NCBI GenBank assembly: GCA_910579675.1
Contig: CAJTUF010000005.1
Span: 62,001-126,000 of the forward strand
Direction of reading: 5' to 3'
DNA: 64,000 nucleotides
From: an uncultured Muribaculaceae bacterium
GTDB lineage: Bacteria; Bacteroidota; Bacteroidia; Bacteroidales; Muribaculaceae
The notes under the pieces were generated by a model. The model did no database searches and was not told the origin of the DNA. It was given only the letters and a program-made list of their open reading frames with translations. The translations under genes and the position numbers were made by a program. Below, in pieces: positions 17,749 to 26,878 of the stretch. Within the stretch, counting starts at the first letter, position 1. The number at the start of each line of letters is the position of its first letter.

Positions 17749-19917
17749 CTATCGGCGACGCAGGCGGTCGTAGACCGTCATGGCCAATCCGCGCAGACGG
17801 ATCCAAAGCGGCGACGGTGCGACACTCACATCGGCTATCATAGAGTTGGCAAGTGTGGCCAGATCGGCGGGAGTGGCATCCTCGCTCTGCTCCGGATAGA
17901 CCACCATAAGATTGTTGGCGGCGAAATAGTGGCGCAGGAAGTCGGGCAGGCTATCCATCTCGGAAGTGAATGATATGGAGCCTCGGCGTGCATCGACCAC
18001 TACCAGAAGATCGTCGGGCGCTATCTTGGCCGAGAGGAGGATGAAGTCGTCGTAGCCTTCCATCTTGTTGTAGGAGCGGTTGATCTCATAGCGGTCGATC
18101 TGAAGCACTGTCTCGATGGCGCGGCGGGTGTCGTCGGTACAGTTAAACACTATCCTGCACCCTATCTGGCGCGTGAGGTTGGCCACGGCCCTGACCCACT
18201 GCCTGAAACCTACCTCAAACTGGGCCTTGTCGGGCACCACCGTCTGGATGCGCATTATGGTGGCCGGGGGCATAAAGAGACGCACTATCACCACCATCCT
18301 GTTGGTGGCTTTGAGGAGCTGGCTTAGCTTGTCGCCGAAAAACGAATCTATAAACTGGGTGCGCCTGTGGAGGCCGATGATCACCTGCGATATGTCGCGC
18401 TCCTCGATCACGTTGATCATGCCGGTGACAAAATTGAGGTCGTAGCGTTCTATCGGCACTATGGTCGACTCGACCGAGGCGGCCACCTTGCGGGCCACAT
18501 CGAGCGAGTTGCGCGAAATGGAGCGCGATGAGGCGCTATTGTCGTTGCGCACATGGAGAGCATAAAGCTGGCCCGCACTCTTTCCCTCAGGCCGCATGAG
18601 CAGCGCAAGGCTCACGAGCTCATTGGCGGTCAGAGGATTGGCGATAGGTATGAGCGTGTTGACCGGCTGTGCCGCACCTCCGTCGGCAGCGGCCTCCGGC
18701 TCCGCCTGCTCTGCCTCGAGCTGCAGCAGCTTGAGGCGCGATGCCGCACGGGTCACTCCTACTGAGCTCACCGTGCAGGTGACAAGAATCATCAGCACAG
18801 TGCCATTGAGAATCTCCTCGCCGAAAATGCCGGTGGTGAAGCCTATCATCACCACTGCCAGCGCCACGGCTGTGTGGGCGTTGGAGAGCTGATAGAGCAT
18901 CGAGCGGTCGGCCGGCGACAGATGATATATCCGCTGCGTGACATAAGCGGCAATCCACTTCACCATCATCGCTGTTGCCGACATCACTGTGGCCACATAG
19001 ATGGTGGTCCACGACGAGGCAACGACCTTGATGTTGATGAGCATGCCCACCCCTATGAGGAAGTAAGGGATAAACAGGGCATTGCCCACAAATTCAAGAC
19101 GCCCCATAAGGGTGGAGCGCGCAGGCACATAGCGACCGAGCACTATGCCTGCGTAGAATGCACCAAACACGCTTTCAAGACCTATCCACACCGCTGCCTG
19201 GGCCGCGAGAAAGGTCATGGCAAGAATATACACAAATTGCAGGATGCCGTCAGTGTAGTGGCGGAAAAACCAGCGTGTGATCTTAGGAAAGATATAGGCC
19301 ACCACCACCGAGTAGGCCAGCAACGACCCTATCAGCCTCAGCAGGTCGAGGGCCGAAAACTGTCCGCGTTCCACCACTCCCATCACTCCCGCAAGCACAA
19401 GCAACGAGCCGAGCACGGTAAAGATGGTGCCCGCCACGGCTATCACCACGGCAGGATTTTTGGTGAGTCCGAAGCGGGCAACTATTGGATATCCTATGAG
19501 GGTATGGGCCGCAAACATGGAAGCTAAAAGGAGTGCCGACAGCAGGCTCATGCCGAGCACACTGAGGGCTACAACCGACCCCACCACGAGCGGCACAGCA
19601 AAGGTCAAAGCGCCGAATACCAGACCTTTGCTCAGATTCTTGCGCAGATTGAAAAGATCTATTTCAAGACCTGCGAGAAACATGAGGTAGAGGATGCCCA
19701 CCTGGCCGAAAACCTCGAAGCTCATGTCGCGAGCCAGCCAGTTGAGGCCGTAAGGCCCGATCACCACTCCGGCTACTATCAGCCCTATGATGGGGGGAAT
19801 CTTGAGCCTGTTGAAGAGGAGCGGCACAAGAAGTATCACCCCCAGCACCATAAGGAAGATGGGCACCGGAGCTACAACCAGAGGCCTGGTGGCCTGAATG
19901 GCAAGCGCAAGGAGCAT
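17749..19917 (-). CDS. CPA2-type cation/proton antiporter with C-terminal USP-like domains
   Basis: 722 residues. The first about 390 form a Na+/H+ exchanger fold with some 12 membrane segments; RLKIPPIIGLIVAGVVIGPYGL and FLAGLEIDL are the conserved CPA2 signatures. Instead of the RCK/TrkA-N domain of KefB, the cytoplasmic half (about 420-720) has two stretches resembling universal stress protein folds, e.g. IVPIERYDLNFVTGMINVIEERDISQVIIGLHRR. It probably exchanges Na+ or K+ for H+ at the inner membrane. It ends in TAG, which shows that TAG is a working stop in this genome. It follows asd by 42 nt on the same strand. Confidence 0.88.
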   Translation of the reverse strand: MLLALAIQATRPLVVAPVPIFLMVLGVILLVPLLFNRLKIPPIIGLIVAGVVIGPYGLNWLARDMSFEVFGQVGILYLMFLAGLEIDLFNLRKNLSKGLVFGALTFAVPLVVGSVVALSVLGMSLLSALLLASMFAAHTLIGYPIVARFGLTKNPAVVIAVAGTIFTVLGSLLVLAGVMGVVERGQFSALDLLRLIGSLLAYSVVVAYIFPKITRWFFRHYTDGILQFVYILAMTFLAAQAAVWIGLESVFGAFYAGIVLGRYVPARSTLMGRLEFVGNALFIPYFLIGVGMLINIKVVASSWTTIYVATVMSATAMMVKWIAAYVTQRIYHLSPADRSMLYQLSNAHTAVALAVVMIGFTTGIFGEEILNGTVLMILVTCTVSSVGVTRAASRLKLLQLEAEQAEPEAAADGGAAQPVNTLIPIANPLTANELVSLALLMRPEGKSAGQLYALHVRNDNSASSRSISRNSLDVARKVAASVESTIVPIERYDLNFVTGMINVIEERDISQVIIGLHRRTQFIDSFFGDKLSQLLKATNRMVVIVRLFMPPATIMRIQTVVPDKAQFEVGFRQWVRAVANLTRQIGCRIVFNCTDDTRRAIETVLQIDRYEINRSYNKMEGYDDFILLSAKIAPDDLLVVVDARRGSISFTSEMDSLPDFLRHYFAANNLMVVYPEQSEDATPADLATLANSMIADVSVAPSPLWIRLRGLAMTVYDRLRRR

Positions 19918-19959
19918 GGCCGGAAGGGAGCGTCTACCGCTATGACTATATGGCGGCTA

Positions 19960-20985
19960 TCAGCAACCTCCGAATTTCTTGCCGTTGGCTATGAGATACT
20001 GGGCTATCTGCACAGCATTGAGTGCTGCGCCCTTCTTGATCTGATCGCCGACGAGCCAGAGGGTAAGACCGTTGGGATCGGCAGTGTCGCGGCGGATACG
20101 GCCCACATACACAGGATCCTGCCCGGCGGCATCGAGAGGCATAGGATAGCGCTTGGCGGCAGGCTCATCTACCACTACTACGCCGGGGGCCGCCTCCAGA
20201 GCTGCACGGGCCTCTTCGGGGCTCACGGGGCGCTCGGTGTGGATCCATACGGCTTCGGAGTGGGCGCGCATCACCGGCACTCGCACACAGGTGGCCGACA
20301 CATCAAGGTCGGGAGCATGCATGATCTTCTTGGTCTCATGATACATCTTCATCTCCTCCTTGGTATAGTCGTTGTCGAGGAATACGTCGATGTGGGGAAT
20401 CACATTGTAGGCAAGCTGATAGGCAAACTTCTCCACCACAGGCTGCTCGCCGCGGGCAATCTGGCCATACTGGGTGAAGAGCTCATCCATTGCTGTGGCG
20501 CCCGCGCCGCTGGCTGCCTGATATGAAGCAACGTGAACGCTCTTGATGGGCGAGATGTCGTTGATAGGCTTCAGGGCCACCACCATGATGATGGTGGTGC
20601 AGTTGGGATTGGCGATAATGTTGCGGGGGGTGTCAAACGCATCCTGGCCATTGACCTCAGGCACCACCAGAGGCACGTCGGCATCCATGCGGAATGCGCT
20701 CGAATTGTCGATCATGATAGCGCCGTGGCGAGTGATATCATCGGCAAACTCTCGCGAGGTACCCGCACCTGCCGAGGTAAATGCAATATCTACTCCACGG
20801 AAAAGCTCGGGATCATGGGTGAGCTCCTCTACCATGATTTCCTTGCCCCGGTAGCTGTATTTGCGGCCGGCACTGCGCTTCGATCCAAACAGACGGAGCG
20901 TGGTGATTGGAAAATTCTGCTGGTCGAGCACGCGGAGAAACTCCTGACCTACGGCGCCGGATGCGCCCACGATTGCTACGTTCAT
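19960..20985 (-). CDS. asd: Aspartate-semialdehyde dehydrogenase
   Basis: 341 residues, the usual length. It reduces aspartyl phosphate to aspartate semialdehyde with NADPH, for lysine/diaminopimelate, threonine and methionine. The N-terminal MNVAIVGASGAVGQEFLRVL carries the GxSGAVG dinucleotide-binding motif; the catalytic Cys129 is in ANPNCTTI; a conserved segment HVASYQAASGAGA follows. It ends in tandem stops TGA-TAG. A TAATTTTG -7 box lies about 40 nt upstream of the start. Confidence 0.96.
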   Translation of the reverse strand: MNVAIVGASGAVGQEFLRVLDQQNFPITTLRLFGSKRSAGRKYSYRGKEIMVEELTHDPELFRGVDIAFTSAGAGTSREFADDITRHGAIMIDNSSAFRMDADVPLVVPEVNGQDAFDTPRNIIANPNCTTIIMVVALKPINDISPIKSVHVASYQAASGAGATAMDELFTQYGQIARGEQPVVEKFAYQLAYNVIPHIDVFLDNDYTKEEMKMYHETKKIMHAPDLDVSATCVRVPVMRAHSEAVWIHTERPVSPEEARAALEAAPGVVVVDEPAAKRYPMPLDAAGQDPVYVGRIRRDTADPNGLTLWLVGDQIKKGAALNAVQIAQYLIANGKKFGGC

Positions 20986-21457
20986 GATTATGCTTTATGA
21001 TGATTGGATGTTAAAGATGACGCAAAATTACTAATTTTTTCCATACGGCACTACATACCGCGATGCGGTCGTTTCATAGGCACCGTCCCGACGGCTCCGA
21101 TGGATGGAACTTTGAGGCTTCAGGATGGTGTATGGGGGCGGCAAGCGGAGTTATATGTTAAAATACGCACCTCGTATTATACATTTTTTCACATATTTTT
21201 AACACACCAAAAAGAGCTAAATAATACTCAACAAATTTTAGGTAAATTTCACATATTGCGTATTTTCCTACCCTACAACCCCTTGCGTGGAGCCTTTTGT
21301 TACAATCCGGCCACGAGAGATCATTTAGCCATCTAAACATTTGGTCAGCTCGACCTAAATGGTTAATTTTGAACGATGATCTTCACCAAATGTGAAAAGA
21401 TCTTAAATTAACCACGGTCACTAACCGGGACTCTCTCCCACCAGCGATTCAATAACC
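20986..21457. other. Divergent intergenic region between asd and ndk, rich in dyads
   Basis: 472 bases without a credible gene; AT-rich compared with the flanks. The asd side has TAATTTTG on the minus strand (21030-21023). The ndk side has a full promoter (21340-21371) surrounded by nested inverted repeats. The middle (21040-21330) shows T-runs and A-rich tracts but no motif I can name. Confidence 0.6.
21340..21371 (+). promoter_or_regulatory. Bacteroidetes-type promoter of ndk, flanked by inverted repeats
   Basis: TTTG (21340-21343), 20 nt, TAATTTTG (21364-21371) fits the consensus exactly. CATTTGGT (21338-21345) overlaps the -33 box and is complementary to ACCAAATG (21385-21392); GGTTAATTT (21361-21369) overlaps the -7 box and is complementary to AAATTAACC (21405-21413). 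The leader is about 80 nt. The nested dyads suggest an operator or structured leader. Confidence 0.65.
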
Positions 21458-21925
21458 ATGATCGAAACGACCCTTGTCATTTTCAAACCCTCCTCAGTTG
21501 CCCGCGGTTTAGTGGGCCGCATCCTCAGCCGATTTGAGGATAAAGGCCTCACCATAGCCGGCATGAAAATGATGACGCTCGACGAGCCTCTCCTTCGCGA
21601 GCACTATGCTCATCTCGTCGACCGACCCTTCTTCCCGTCAATTGTCAGATCAATGACCGCCACCCCGGTCATAGTACTTGCCCTCCGCGGTCGCGACGCC
21701 ATATCAACCGTGCGTCTGCTCACCGGCGCCACCAACGGCCGTGAAGCCCTCCCGGGCACTATCCGCGGCGATTTTTCCATGTCAAATCAGGAAAATGTGA
21801 TCCACGCTTCATCCTCAGCCTCCGACGCCGAAGCAGAGCTCAAGCGCTTCTTCAAGCCGGGCGAGGTGATTGACTGGACTCCCCAGAATATTGATTTTCT
21901 CTACGCAGCCTCCGAGCTCAGCTAA
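21458..21925 (+). CDS. ndk: Nucleoside diphosphate kinase
   Basis: 155 residues, a standard Ndk. It moves the gamma-phosphate from ATP to nucleoside diphosphates through a phospho-histidine; that His116 is seen in SNQENVIHASSS. The N-terminus ETTLVIFKPSSVARGLVGRI holds the ATP-site Lys of the family, and LLTGATNGREALPGTIRGDF is the conserved loop before the active site. It stands alone between a strong promoter region and an M23 peptidase gene 42 nt downstream. Confidence 0.97.
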   Translation: MIETTLVIFKPSSVARGLVGRILSRFEDKGLTIAGMKMMTLDEPLLREHYAHLVDRPFFPSIVRSMTATPVIVLALRGRDAISTVRLLTGATNGREALPGTIRGDFSMSNQENVIHASSSASDAEAELKRFFKPGEVIDWTPQNIDFLYAASELS

Positions 21926-21967
21926 CCCCCTCACCCCTCAAGGCCCTCGACCCTCACAAACTCCGTA

Positions 21968-22777
21968 ATGAAAATTATCAAAAAGCTTACAATAACCGCA
22001 GCAGCAGCCTTCATCATCGCAGCAAGCTCCTTTTCCGCATCGGCACAGCTCCGGCTCCCCGAGTCGCACGAAAATCAGCATCAGGAGCTCCTCGCAGCAC
22101 AACGCCCCATCGCTGCCGATATCCAGCTCGTCAACACCAACAAATTCATCGAATCGCTCCGCGCCGACGACCTCCTCGACAATGAGGTTTACAGCGAGTT
22201 TTGGGAAAGCCAGCTCGTCAATCCTTATGCCGGAGCTACAATCCCCGACCGAAAAGATATTGACGTCAGCAGCTACGTAAGCCCCCTCGAAAATATCCGC
22301 ATCACATCCAAATTCGGTTATCGCCCCCGATTCCGCCGCATCCACAAGGGCATAGACCTCGGCCTCCACGTAGGCGACACCGTAAGAGCCGCTTTTGACG
22401 GAAAAGTGAGAATATGCCGCTATGAGCGCCGTGGTTATGGCTACTATGTTGTGATACGCCACGACAATGGCATGGAAACCGTCTATGGACACCTCTCCAA
22501 ATTCATAGTTAAGCCCGACGACCGCGTCAAAGCCGGCGACCCCATAGCTCTCGGCGGCAACACCGGCCGCTCTACAGGCCCCCATCTCCACTTCGAGACT
22601 CGCTACATGGGCCTCCCGATCAATCCTGCCGATATAATCGACTTTGAAAACAAAGTGCCCATCAACGGCACATACGCCTTTGAGCGCGAGGCTGTAGACA
22701 AAGCCCAGAAAGCAAAGCCCGCACGCAAGAAGCGCCGCACCACTGCATCGAAGTCGCGAGCACGCCGCAAGAAGTAA
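21968..22777 (+). CDS. Secreted M23 family metallopeptidase (murein endopeptidase)
   Basis: 269 residues with a cleavable signal peptide (MKIIKKLTITAAAAFIIAAS...). The LytM/M23 domain spans about residues 105-225: zinc ligands His126 and Asp130 in HKGIDLG, and His206-x-His208 in GPHLHFE, so catalysis should be intact. It probably cuts peptide cross-links in peptidoglycan. The last 25 residues are almost entirely Lys/Arg/Ala/Thr, which could bind anionic wall polymers. It is 42 nt after ndk and ends before a long symmetrical hairpin. Confidence 0.9.
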   Translation: MKIIKKLTITAAAAFIIAASSFSASAQLRLPESHENQHQELLAAQRPIAADIQLVNTNKFIESLRADDLLDNEVYSEFWESQLVNPYAGATIPDRKDIDVSSYVSPLENIRITSKFGYRPRFRRIHKGIDLGLHVGDTVRAAFDGKVRICRYERRGYGYYVVIRHDNGMETVYGHLSKFIVKPDDRVKAGDPIALGGNTGRSTGPHLHFETRYMGLPINPADIIDFENKVPINGTYAFEREAVDKAQKAKPARKKRRTTASKSRARRKK

Positions 22778-22804
22778 TCACACCGACAACTGATCATAAA
22801 ACCT

Positions 22805-22854
22805 GCGGGAGCATAGACATCTTATTATATAATAAGTTATGTCTACGCTCCCGC
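22805..22854. terminator. Bidirectional hairpin between convergent genes
   Basis: GCGGGAGCATAGACAT (22805-22820) pairs with 22839-22854 (one mismatch), and the enclosed CTTATTAT/ATAATAAG (22821-22836) is itself self-complementary, so nearly the whole 50 bases fold into one stem with a 2-nt bulge. It lies between the M23 stop at 22777 and the minus-strand stop at 22863. Confidence 0.85.
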
Positions 22855-22862
22855 TCGTATCA

Positions 22863-23354
22863 TTATGGCTTGGCGGACCACTCGGCCCTTACCACAGCTG
22901 CCTTGACCTTATATTTGACGCCACGATTTGAGCGTTCTGACCGATGATATACAAATGTGAGCTGCCGGTCCCACGACGCAAATACAACCTGACGGGTGGC
23001 TCCGGGTGGGATATCGACACCCTTCTCCACCTCTACCTTGTGGAGCTCCCGCCCAGTCATGTCATAATAAGCAATAGAGAGCGTAAGACGAGTGAGACGC
23101 CTTGAGGATCCGTTGGTGACAAACACACTCTCACTTCTCGATCTGAGCGGCTTGTCGTAACCGCTCAGATGGAGCGAATCGAGAGCAGCTATACCGACCG
23201 AATCGACCGGTGCCTTGACCGAGTCGGTTGCTATGGCCAGCCGCTCCAACCGTGGGCGCGTAGTGACCACTTTCTTGCGCCCATAGACCTGCGGCCCCCA
23301 AACACACAGCAACGCCGCCATAAAGCAGCTATGCAACACTCTCCGGGCTCTCAT
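22863..23354 (-). CDS. Secreted protein of unknown function (FxLYD-like beta domain)
   Basis: 163 residues with an N-terminal signal (RRVLHSCFMAALLCVWG). I do not recognise a named family with certainty. The core at about 75-150 (VFVTNGSSRRLTRLTLSIAYYDMTGRELH, then PPGATRQVVFASWD) reads like an FxLYD-type beta sandwich in which a residual protein comments on Lys/Arg-rich strands; it is probably periplasmic. Its start overlaps the stop of the next upstream gene by 4 bases (ATGA), so the three genes 25299-22863 form one transcriptional unit with the DUF3078 barrel first. Confidence 0.7.
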   Translation of the reverse strand: MRARRVLHSCFMAALLCVWGPQVYGRKKVVTTRPRLERLAIATDSVKAPVDSVGIAALDSLHLSGYDKPLRSRSESVFVTNGSSRRLTRLTLSIAYYDMTGRELHKVEVEKGVDIPPGATRQVVFASWDRQLTFVYHRSERSNRGVKYKVKAAVVRAEWSAKP

Positions 23355-23947
23355 AGATATATCGGTTCTATCGGCGGCAAAGGCACCGGATATACTCGCT
23401 CGGCCCCCTGGGGAGTCGACTCCACAAAGCGTTCATTGCGGATGCTCGGCCTTATGAAAAGATAAGGTATCGACATATAAAGATTCACCGCCAAGGGCGA
23501 CCGATGCTTGCGAAATGTAAGCCTGTTGCCATCGTCGCTGAGCTTCAGGGTGAAATCGCGACGACGCAGACCCCGAAGCATGGATATAGGCGACGACGTA
23601 TACATCCATGAGTCGTAAAGGCCGCGTTCCGACCCTCTGGAGGCTCGCCCTATCAGAGTGCCGGGGATAAGCGACCTGTCGGGAGCTTCGACCACCGTTA
23701 TCACATAGTCGCCCGGCGACTCACGCTCAATCGCGATCAACACACCGTCGTTTCCTGGGGCCGTAAGCCTCCACACACCTTCAATCATCTCAGGCCCTGA
23801 CTCCGCGATGTCGCGACACACCTCACCTAACGACCTCACTCCACGTGCGGGCTCTCCGGCACGGGCCGGAAAGAAAGCTGCGGTGAGGAGGACAGGCAGA
23901 AGCAGTGGCAGCACACATCTGCGCCGACAGATCCTTGAGATCATCAT
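23351..23947 (-). CDS. Exported protein of unknown function
   Basis: 198 residues with an N-terminal signal or anchor (CVLPLLLPVLLTAAFFPARA). The middle shows alternating beta strands (EGVWRLTAPGNDGVLIAIERE, DYVITVVEAPDRSLIPGTLIG, FTLKLSDDGNRLTFRK) reminiscent of a lipocalin-like small barrel, ending in a Pro-rich tail (PVPLPPIEPIYL). No catalytic motif is visible. It overlaps both its neighbours by 4 bases, so it is translated with the DUF3078 outer-membrane protein and may work with it. Function unknown. Confidence 0.7.
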   Translation of the reverse strand: MMISRICRRRCVLPLLLPVLLTAAFFPARAGEPARGVRSLGEVCRDIAESGPEMIEGVWRLTAPGNDGVLIAIERESPGDYVITVVEAPDRSLIPGTLIGRASRGSERGLYDSWMYTSSPISMLRGLRRRDFTLKLSDDGNRLTFRKHRSPLAVNLYMSIPYLFIRPSIRNERFVESTPQGAERVYPVPLPPIEPIYL

Positions 23948-25299
23948 ATAGTGGAGAATTTATAGCTGAGGCCGAAGGTAAATATCTCTTTACACTGGAA
24001 ACGATGCCAGTCGGTGCCCTCCACGCGGTCGGTCGAAGTGTCGTAGCGTATGTGCCAGTAAAATTGGGTCGACAAAAACTTATTTATGTCGAAAGCAAGG
24101 GTGTTTTGCCAGTCGCCTTGAAGATACTCATAGTTGGTGAAGAGGAATAGGCGAGAGGTATAGGTGATATTCCATGTCAGGCGCGCCTTGAATGTGAGCT
24201 CGGCGTTGCTACCGATCTGACTCACGCTGCTACGCCCCTCCTTGATGCCGAAAGCCGTTTCGTTCATCCTGTCGTTGGTACAGGTCTTGAGGTTGTAGGA
24301 TAGCGGGTTGATTGACGCTCCGAAGTTCACCCTCTTGGTGTTGCGCGAATACGTCATACCGATACCGATATTGAGCTCGCCGGGCGACATGAAAGCGGCT
24401 CTCAGATCGCGCGAGTTGCTGGCGTAGTTATTGAACAGCTGGGTCTTGAAGGCCACATTGGTCGAGTAGTACCAGTTGCTGCGCGCCTTGTAACCGAATT
24501 TGGCATTGAACTGGAATATATCGTCGGTGATATTATAGTTGCGTATGGTATCGTCGGGAGCCGAGTTGACGCCGAGCTTATACTGGGTGGTCATCTCAAA
24601 GAGCAGCTTGGGATAAAACTTTTCGTTGAGCTTCACATTCCATATTATCTGCGCCAGTGCATTGACATTGTTGTTGCCTCCCTGATACCAGTTGGGCGAG
24701 ATGTAAGCCTGCGAAAACTGCAGCGAGGCGTTGAAGGTGTGGAGCCAGCGCTTCTCATTGATATCAAGACCGAGCTCATCGGCCGGCTTTTTGGCCTCGA
24801 TGGGGATATCTTTCATCACAATCTTTTTGCCTCCCGACTCGACCGTGGCACGCAGATGGCGCGGCGCACGGGTCATATTGGCAAGATTAAACGGCACCTC
24901 CCGCGGAAAATGCACTATGTATTGCTGGCGCGCTGTGTTGGTGCTGAGCATCGATCGATGTAGATCTCTGATCCAATCGTCGGCTCCGGTCCCGAAATAC
25001 TTGCTGTCCGGGCCAAGGTTCACTTCGGAGTTTTCAAGTGTCCAAGGCTCAATGTAATGATATGTGTCGAATATCATCGGAGAGAGATAGCCGGGCTCAT
25101 ACACATCGTAGAATCGTTCGGGGATAATCACCAACGTGTCGGCAGCCTCAATCGGGGTGTACACACGCGGCACCATTCCGGCGCTATCGGCTGAAGCATT
25201 AAGGATACGGATGCCGTCGGAACTCTTGGTATAGATGTCGGCCCTCATGGCCGGAACCATGGCAACGACAGCGATTAGTATTGACAGTATGCGATACAT
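23944..25299 (-). CDS. DUF3078 outer-membrane beta-barrel protein
   Basis: 451 residues with a signal peptide (MYRILSILIAVVAMVPAMRA). From about residue 185 the sequence matches the DUF3078 pattern of Bacteroidetes barrels: ASLQFSQAYISPNWYQGGNNNVNALAQIIW, DDIFQFNAKFGYKARSNWYYSTNVAFKTQLFNNY, SPGELNIGIGMTY, and a terminal FGLSYKFSTI typical of barrel ends. The N-terminal 180 residues form a periplasmic part. Role unknown; probably an outer-membrane channel or assembly protein. It is the first gene of a three-gene overlapping operon. Upstream on the minus strand TAAATTTG (25380-25373) may be its -7 box. Confidence 0.8.
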   Translation of the reverse strand: MYRILSILIAVVAMVPAMRADIYTKSSDGIRILNASADSAGMVPRVYTPIEAADTLVIIPERFYDVYEPGYLSPMIFDTYHYIEPWTLENSEVNLGPDSKYFGTGADDWIRDLHRSMLSTNTARQQYIVHFPREVPFNLANMTRAPRHLRATVESGGKKIVMKDIPIEAKKPADELGLDINEKRWLHTFNASLQFSQAYISPNWYQGGNNNVNALAQIIWNVKLNEKFYPKLLFEMTTQYKLGVNSAPDDTIRNYNITDDIFQFNAKFGYKARSNWYYSTNVAFKTQLFNNYASNSRDLRAAFMSPGELNIGIGMTYSRNTKRVNFGASINPLSYNLKTCTNDRMNETAFGIKEGRSSVSQIGSNAELTFKARLTWNITYTSRLFLFTNYEYLQGDWQNTLAFDINKFLSTQFYWHIRYDTSTDRVEGTDWHRFQCKEIFTFGLSYKFSTI

Positions 25300-25524
25300 G
25301 GATGAATACGATAGATAGCAAGCGTTGGAAAAAGTATGCGAGGCTTTGCCGGAGCTGAGCCCTTAGCGCCTGCAAATTTACATATAATAATCGGCTTTTG
25401 CCACTATTTTGAAGTCTAACGTGGGGTGCTGACATGAACATCTCACACCCCACCTCCGTTTTTATAACGTCGGGAGGTTTCCGCTCCCACTCTTTCACCC
25501 CTTATAAAAAACAGAAACACAGCT

Positions 25525-25827
25525 ATGGACACTACCCAACTCCGCAACCTTCTCAACGAAACCGGCACCGTGATGCTTGAGTTTTACGCTTCATGGTGCC
25601 CCCACTGCAAGCGCATGGCCCCGGTGGTCGACGACCTGAAAGCTCTTTTCGATGGCCGTGCTGCCATTTATCAGTTTGATATCGACGAAAACAGCGAGCT
25701 GGCCTCCACTCTGGAGGTCGAGTCGATACCTACATTCATCATCTACCGCGACGGTGAGGAGATGTGGCGCACAAGTGGCGAGATTCCGGCCGACTCACTC
25801 TCATCTAAACTCGACTCATATTGCTGA
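25525..25827 (+). CDS. Thioredoxin-family protein
   Basis: 100 residues, a bare thioredoxin fold without signal peptide, so cytoplasmic. The active site is WCPHC (Cys25, Cys28), PHC being closer to PDI or DsbA-like redox proteins than the CGPC of TrxA. The cis-Pro loop is SIPTFI near residue 68. It opens a compact cassette with a VKOR-like membrane protein 33 nt downstream and a short peptide gene, so its partner may be the VKOR protein. Confidence 0.88.
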   Translation: MDTTQLRNLLNETGTVMLEFYASWCPHCKRMAPVVDDLKALFDGRAAIYQFDIDENSELASTLEVESIPTFIIYRDGEEMWRTSGEIPADSLSSKLDSYC

Positions 25828-25860
25828 CCTCATATCGTCTTACCTATTACTAAAAGCAAT

Positions 25861-26865
25861 ATGTCGTCGCTGCTCTCCGATTTTCTCGACGCTCTCGAGG
25901 TGCCCCACACCCGGACTTATTCCGACCGGGCATTTGCCACGATGCCGTTTAAATCTCTCTTCGGCTTCTCGCGGCAGCTCAAGGCTTTTGGTATCGACTC
26001 GGTGGCCGTGGAGTGGACCGACAAGAGTATTCTTCCGAATGTGCCCACCCCCTTTCTCGCCCAGGTAGGTGGCTCATTCGTGATCGTTGAGCGGATCGAG
26101 ATCGATTCGGTGACCTTCCGCAACTCCCATGCTGCTTCAGAATCGCTTCCGCTGTCATCATTCCGCGACCGCTGGAGCGGTATCGCACTGCTGGCCTATC
26201 CTACCGCCCAGTCGCGGGAACCGGATCTGAACACCCATCGTCTCACCGAGTTGGCCTCAATAGCCAAGCGTGCGGTTCTGATCGTGTGTGCGGCCATCCT
26301 GCTCGTTGCCGGCATTATTAATGCGTCAATATTCCGAGGCGCGGGCCCGGTGGCTCTTCTTCTGGTCGATCTGGCCGGTCTGGCCGTCACATGGCTACTT
26401 ATCCTCAAGAGCCTCAAGGTGGCGTCGCACTCGGCCGACCGCATATGCGGCATACTTCAGGATCATGGCTGCGACACAGTGCTTGAGCAGAAGGCCTCAA
26501 GCTTTTTCGGCATCGTGAGCTGGAGCGAGGTAGGACTATCCTACTTCGGAGTCTCCACAGCCATCCTGCTGATATTCCCCCAATGTATCGGATGGCTCGC
26601 GCTTGTCAATCTCCTCTGCCTCCCATTCACCTTCTGGAGCATATGGTATCAGCGCTTCCGGCTGCACACTTGGTGTACACTCTGCGTCACCACCCAGGCG
26701 CTGCTGTGGCTTCAGGCGGGTAGCTACCTCTGGGCCGGTGCATGGCATCATCAGCTCAGTTCAGGTTGGAGCCTCGCGGTGATCGCCGCAGCTTATGGAG
26801 CGGCACTACTCGCTCTCAACCGTCTGACAACCTTTATCAAGCACCATCGTGGTGCCGAATCATAA
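25861..26865 (+). CDS. VKOR-family membrane oxidoreductase with degenerate C39-peptidase-like N-terminus
   Basis: 334 residues. The first 115 resemble a C39 peptidase fold (FGFSRQLKAFGID, PTPFLAQVGGSFVIVERI, DRWSGIALLAYP), but the catalytic Cys is absent and the His expected before FVIV is Ser72, so it is probably a non-catalytic peptide-binding domain. From about 135 there are four to five membrane segments typical of vitamin K epoxide reductase/DsbB-like proteins: loop cysteines Cys196 and Cys204, the conserved SWSEVGL, and the quinone-side CxxC Cys272-Cys275 in WCTLCV. The role would be disulfide or thiol redox of an exported substrate. In Bacteroidetes such fusions are known near small peptide genes; a 58-residue peptide gene follows by 13 nt. 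Confidence 0.82.
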   Translation: MSSLLSDFLDALEVPHTRTYSDRAFATMPFKSLFGFSRQLKAFGIDSVAVEWTDKSILPNVPTPFLAQVGGSFVIVERIEIDSVTFRNSHAASESLPLSSFRDRWSGIALLAYPTAQSREPDLNTHRLTELASIAKRAVLIVCAAILLVAGIINASIFRGAGPVALLLVDLAGLAVTWLLILKSLKVASHSADRICGILQDHGCDTVLEQKASSFFGIVSWSEVGLSYFGVSTAILLIFPQCIGWLALVNLLCLPFTFWSIWYQRFRLHTWCTLCVTTQALLWLQAGSYLWAGAWHHQLSSGWSLAVIAAAYGAALLALNRLTTFIKHHRGAES

Positions 26866-26878
26866 CCACTACTCAGCA

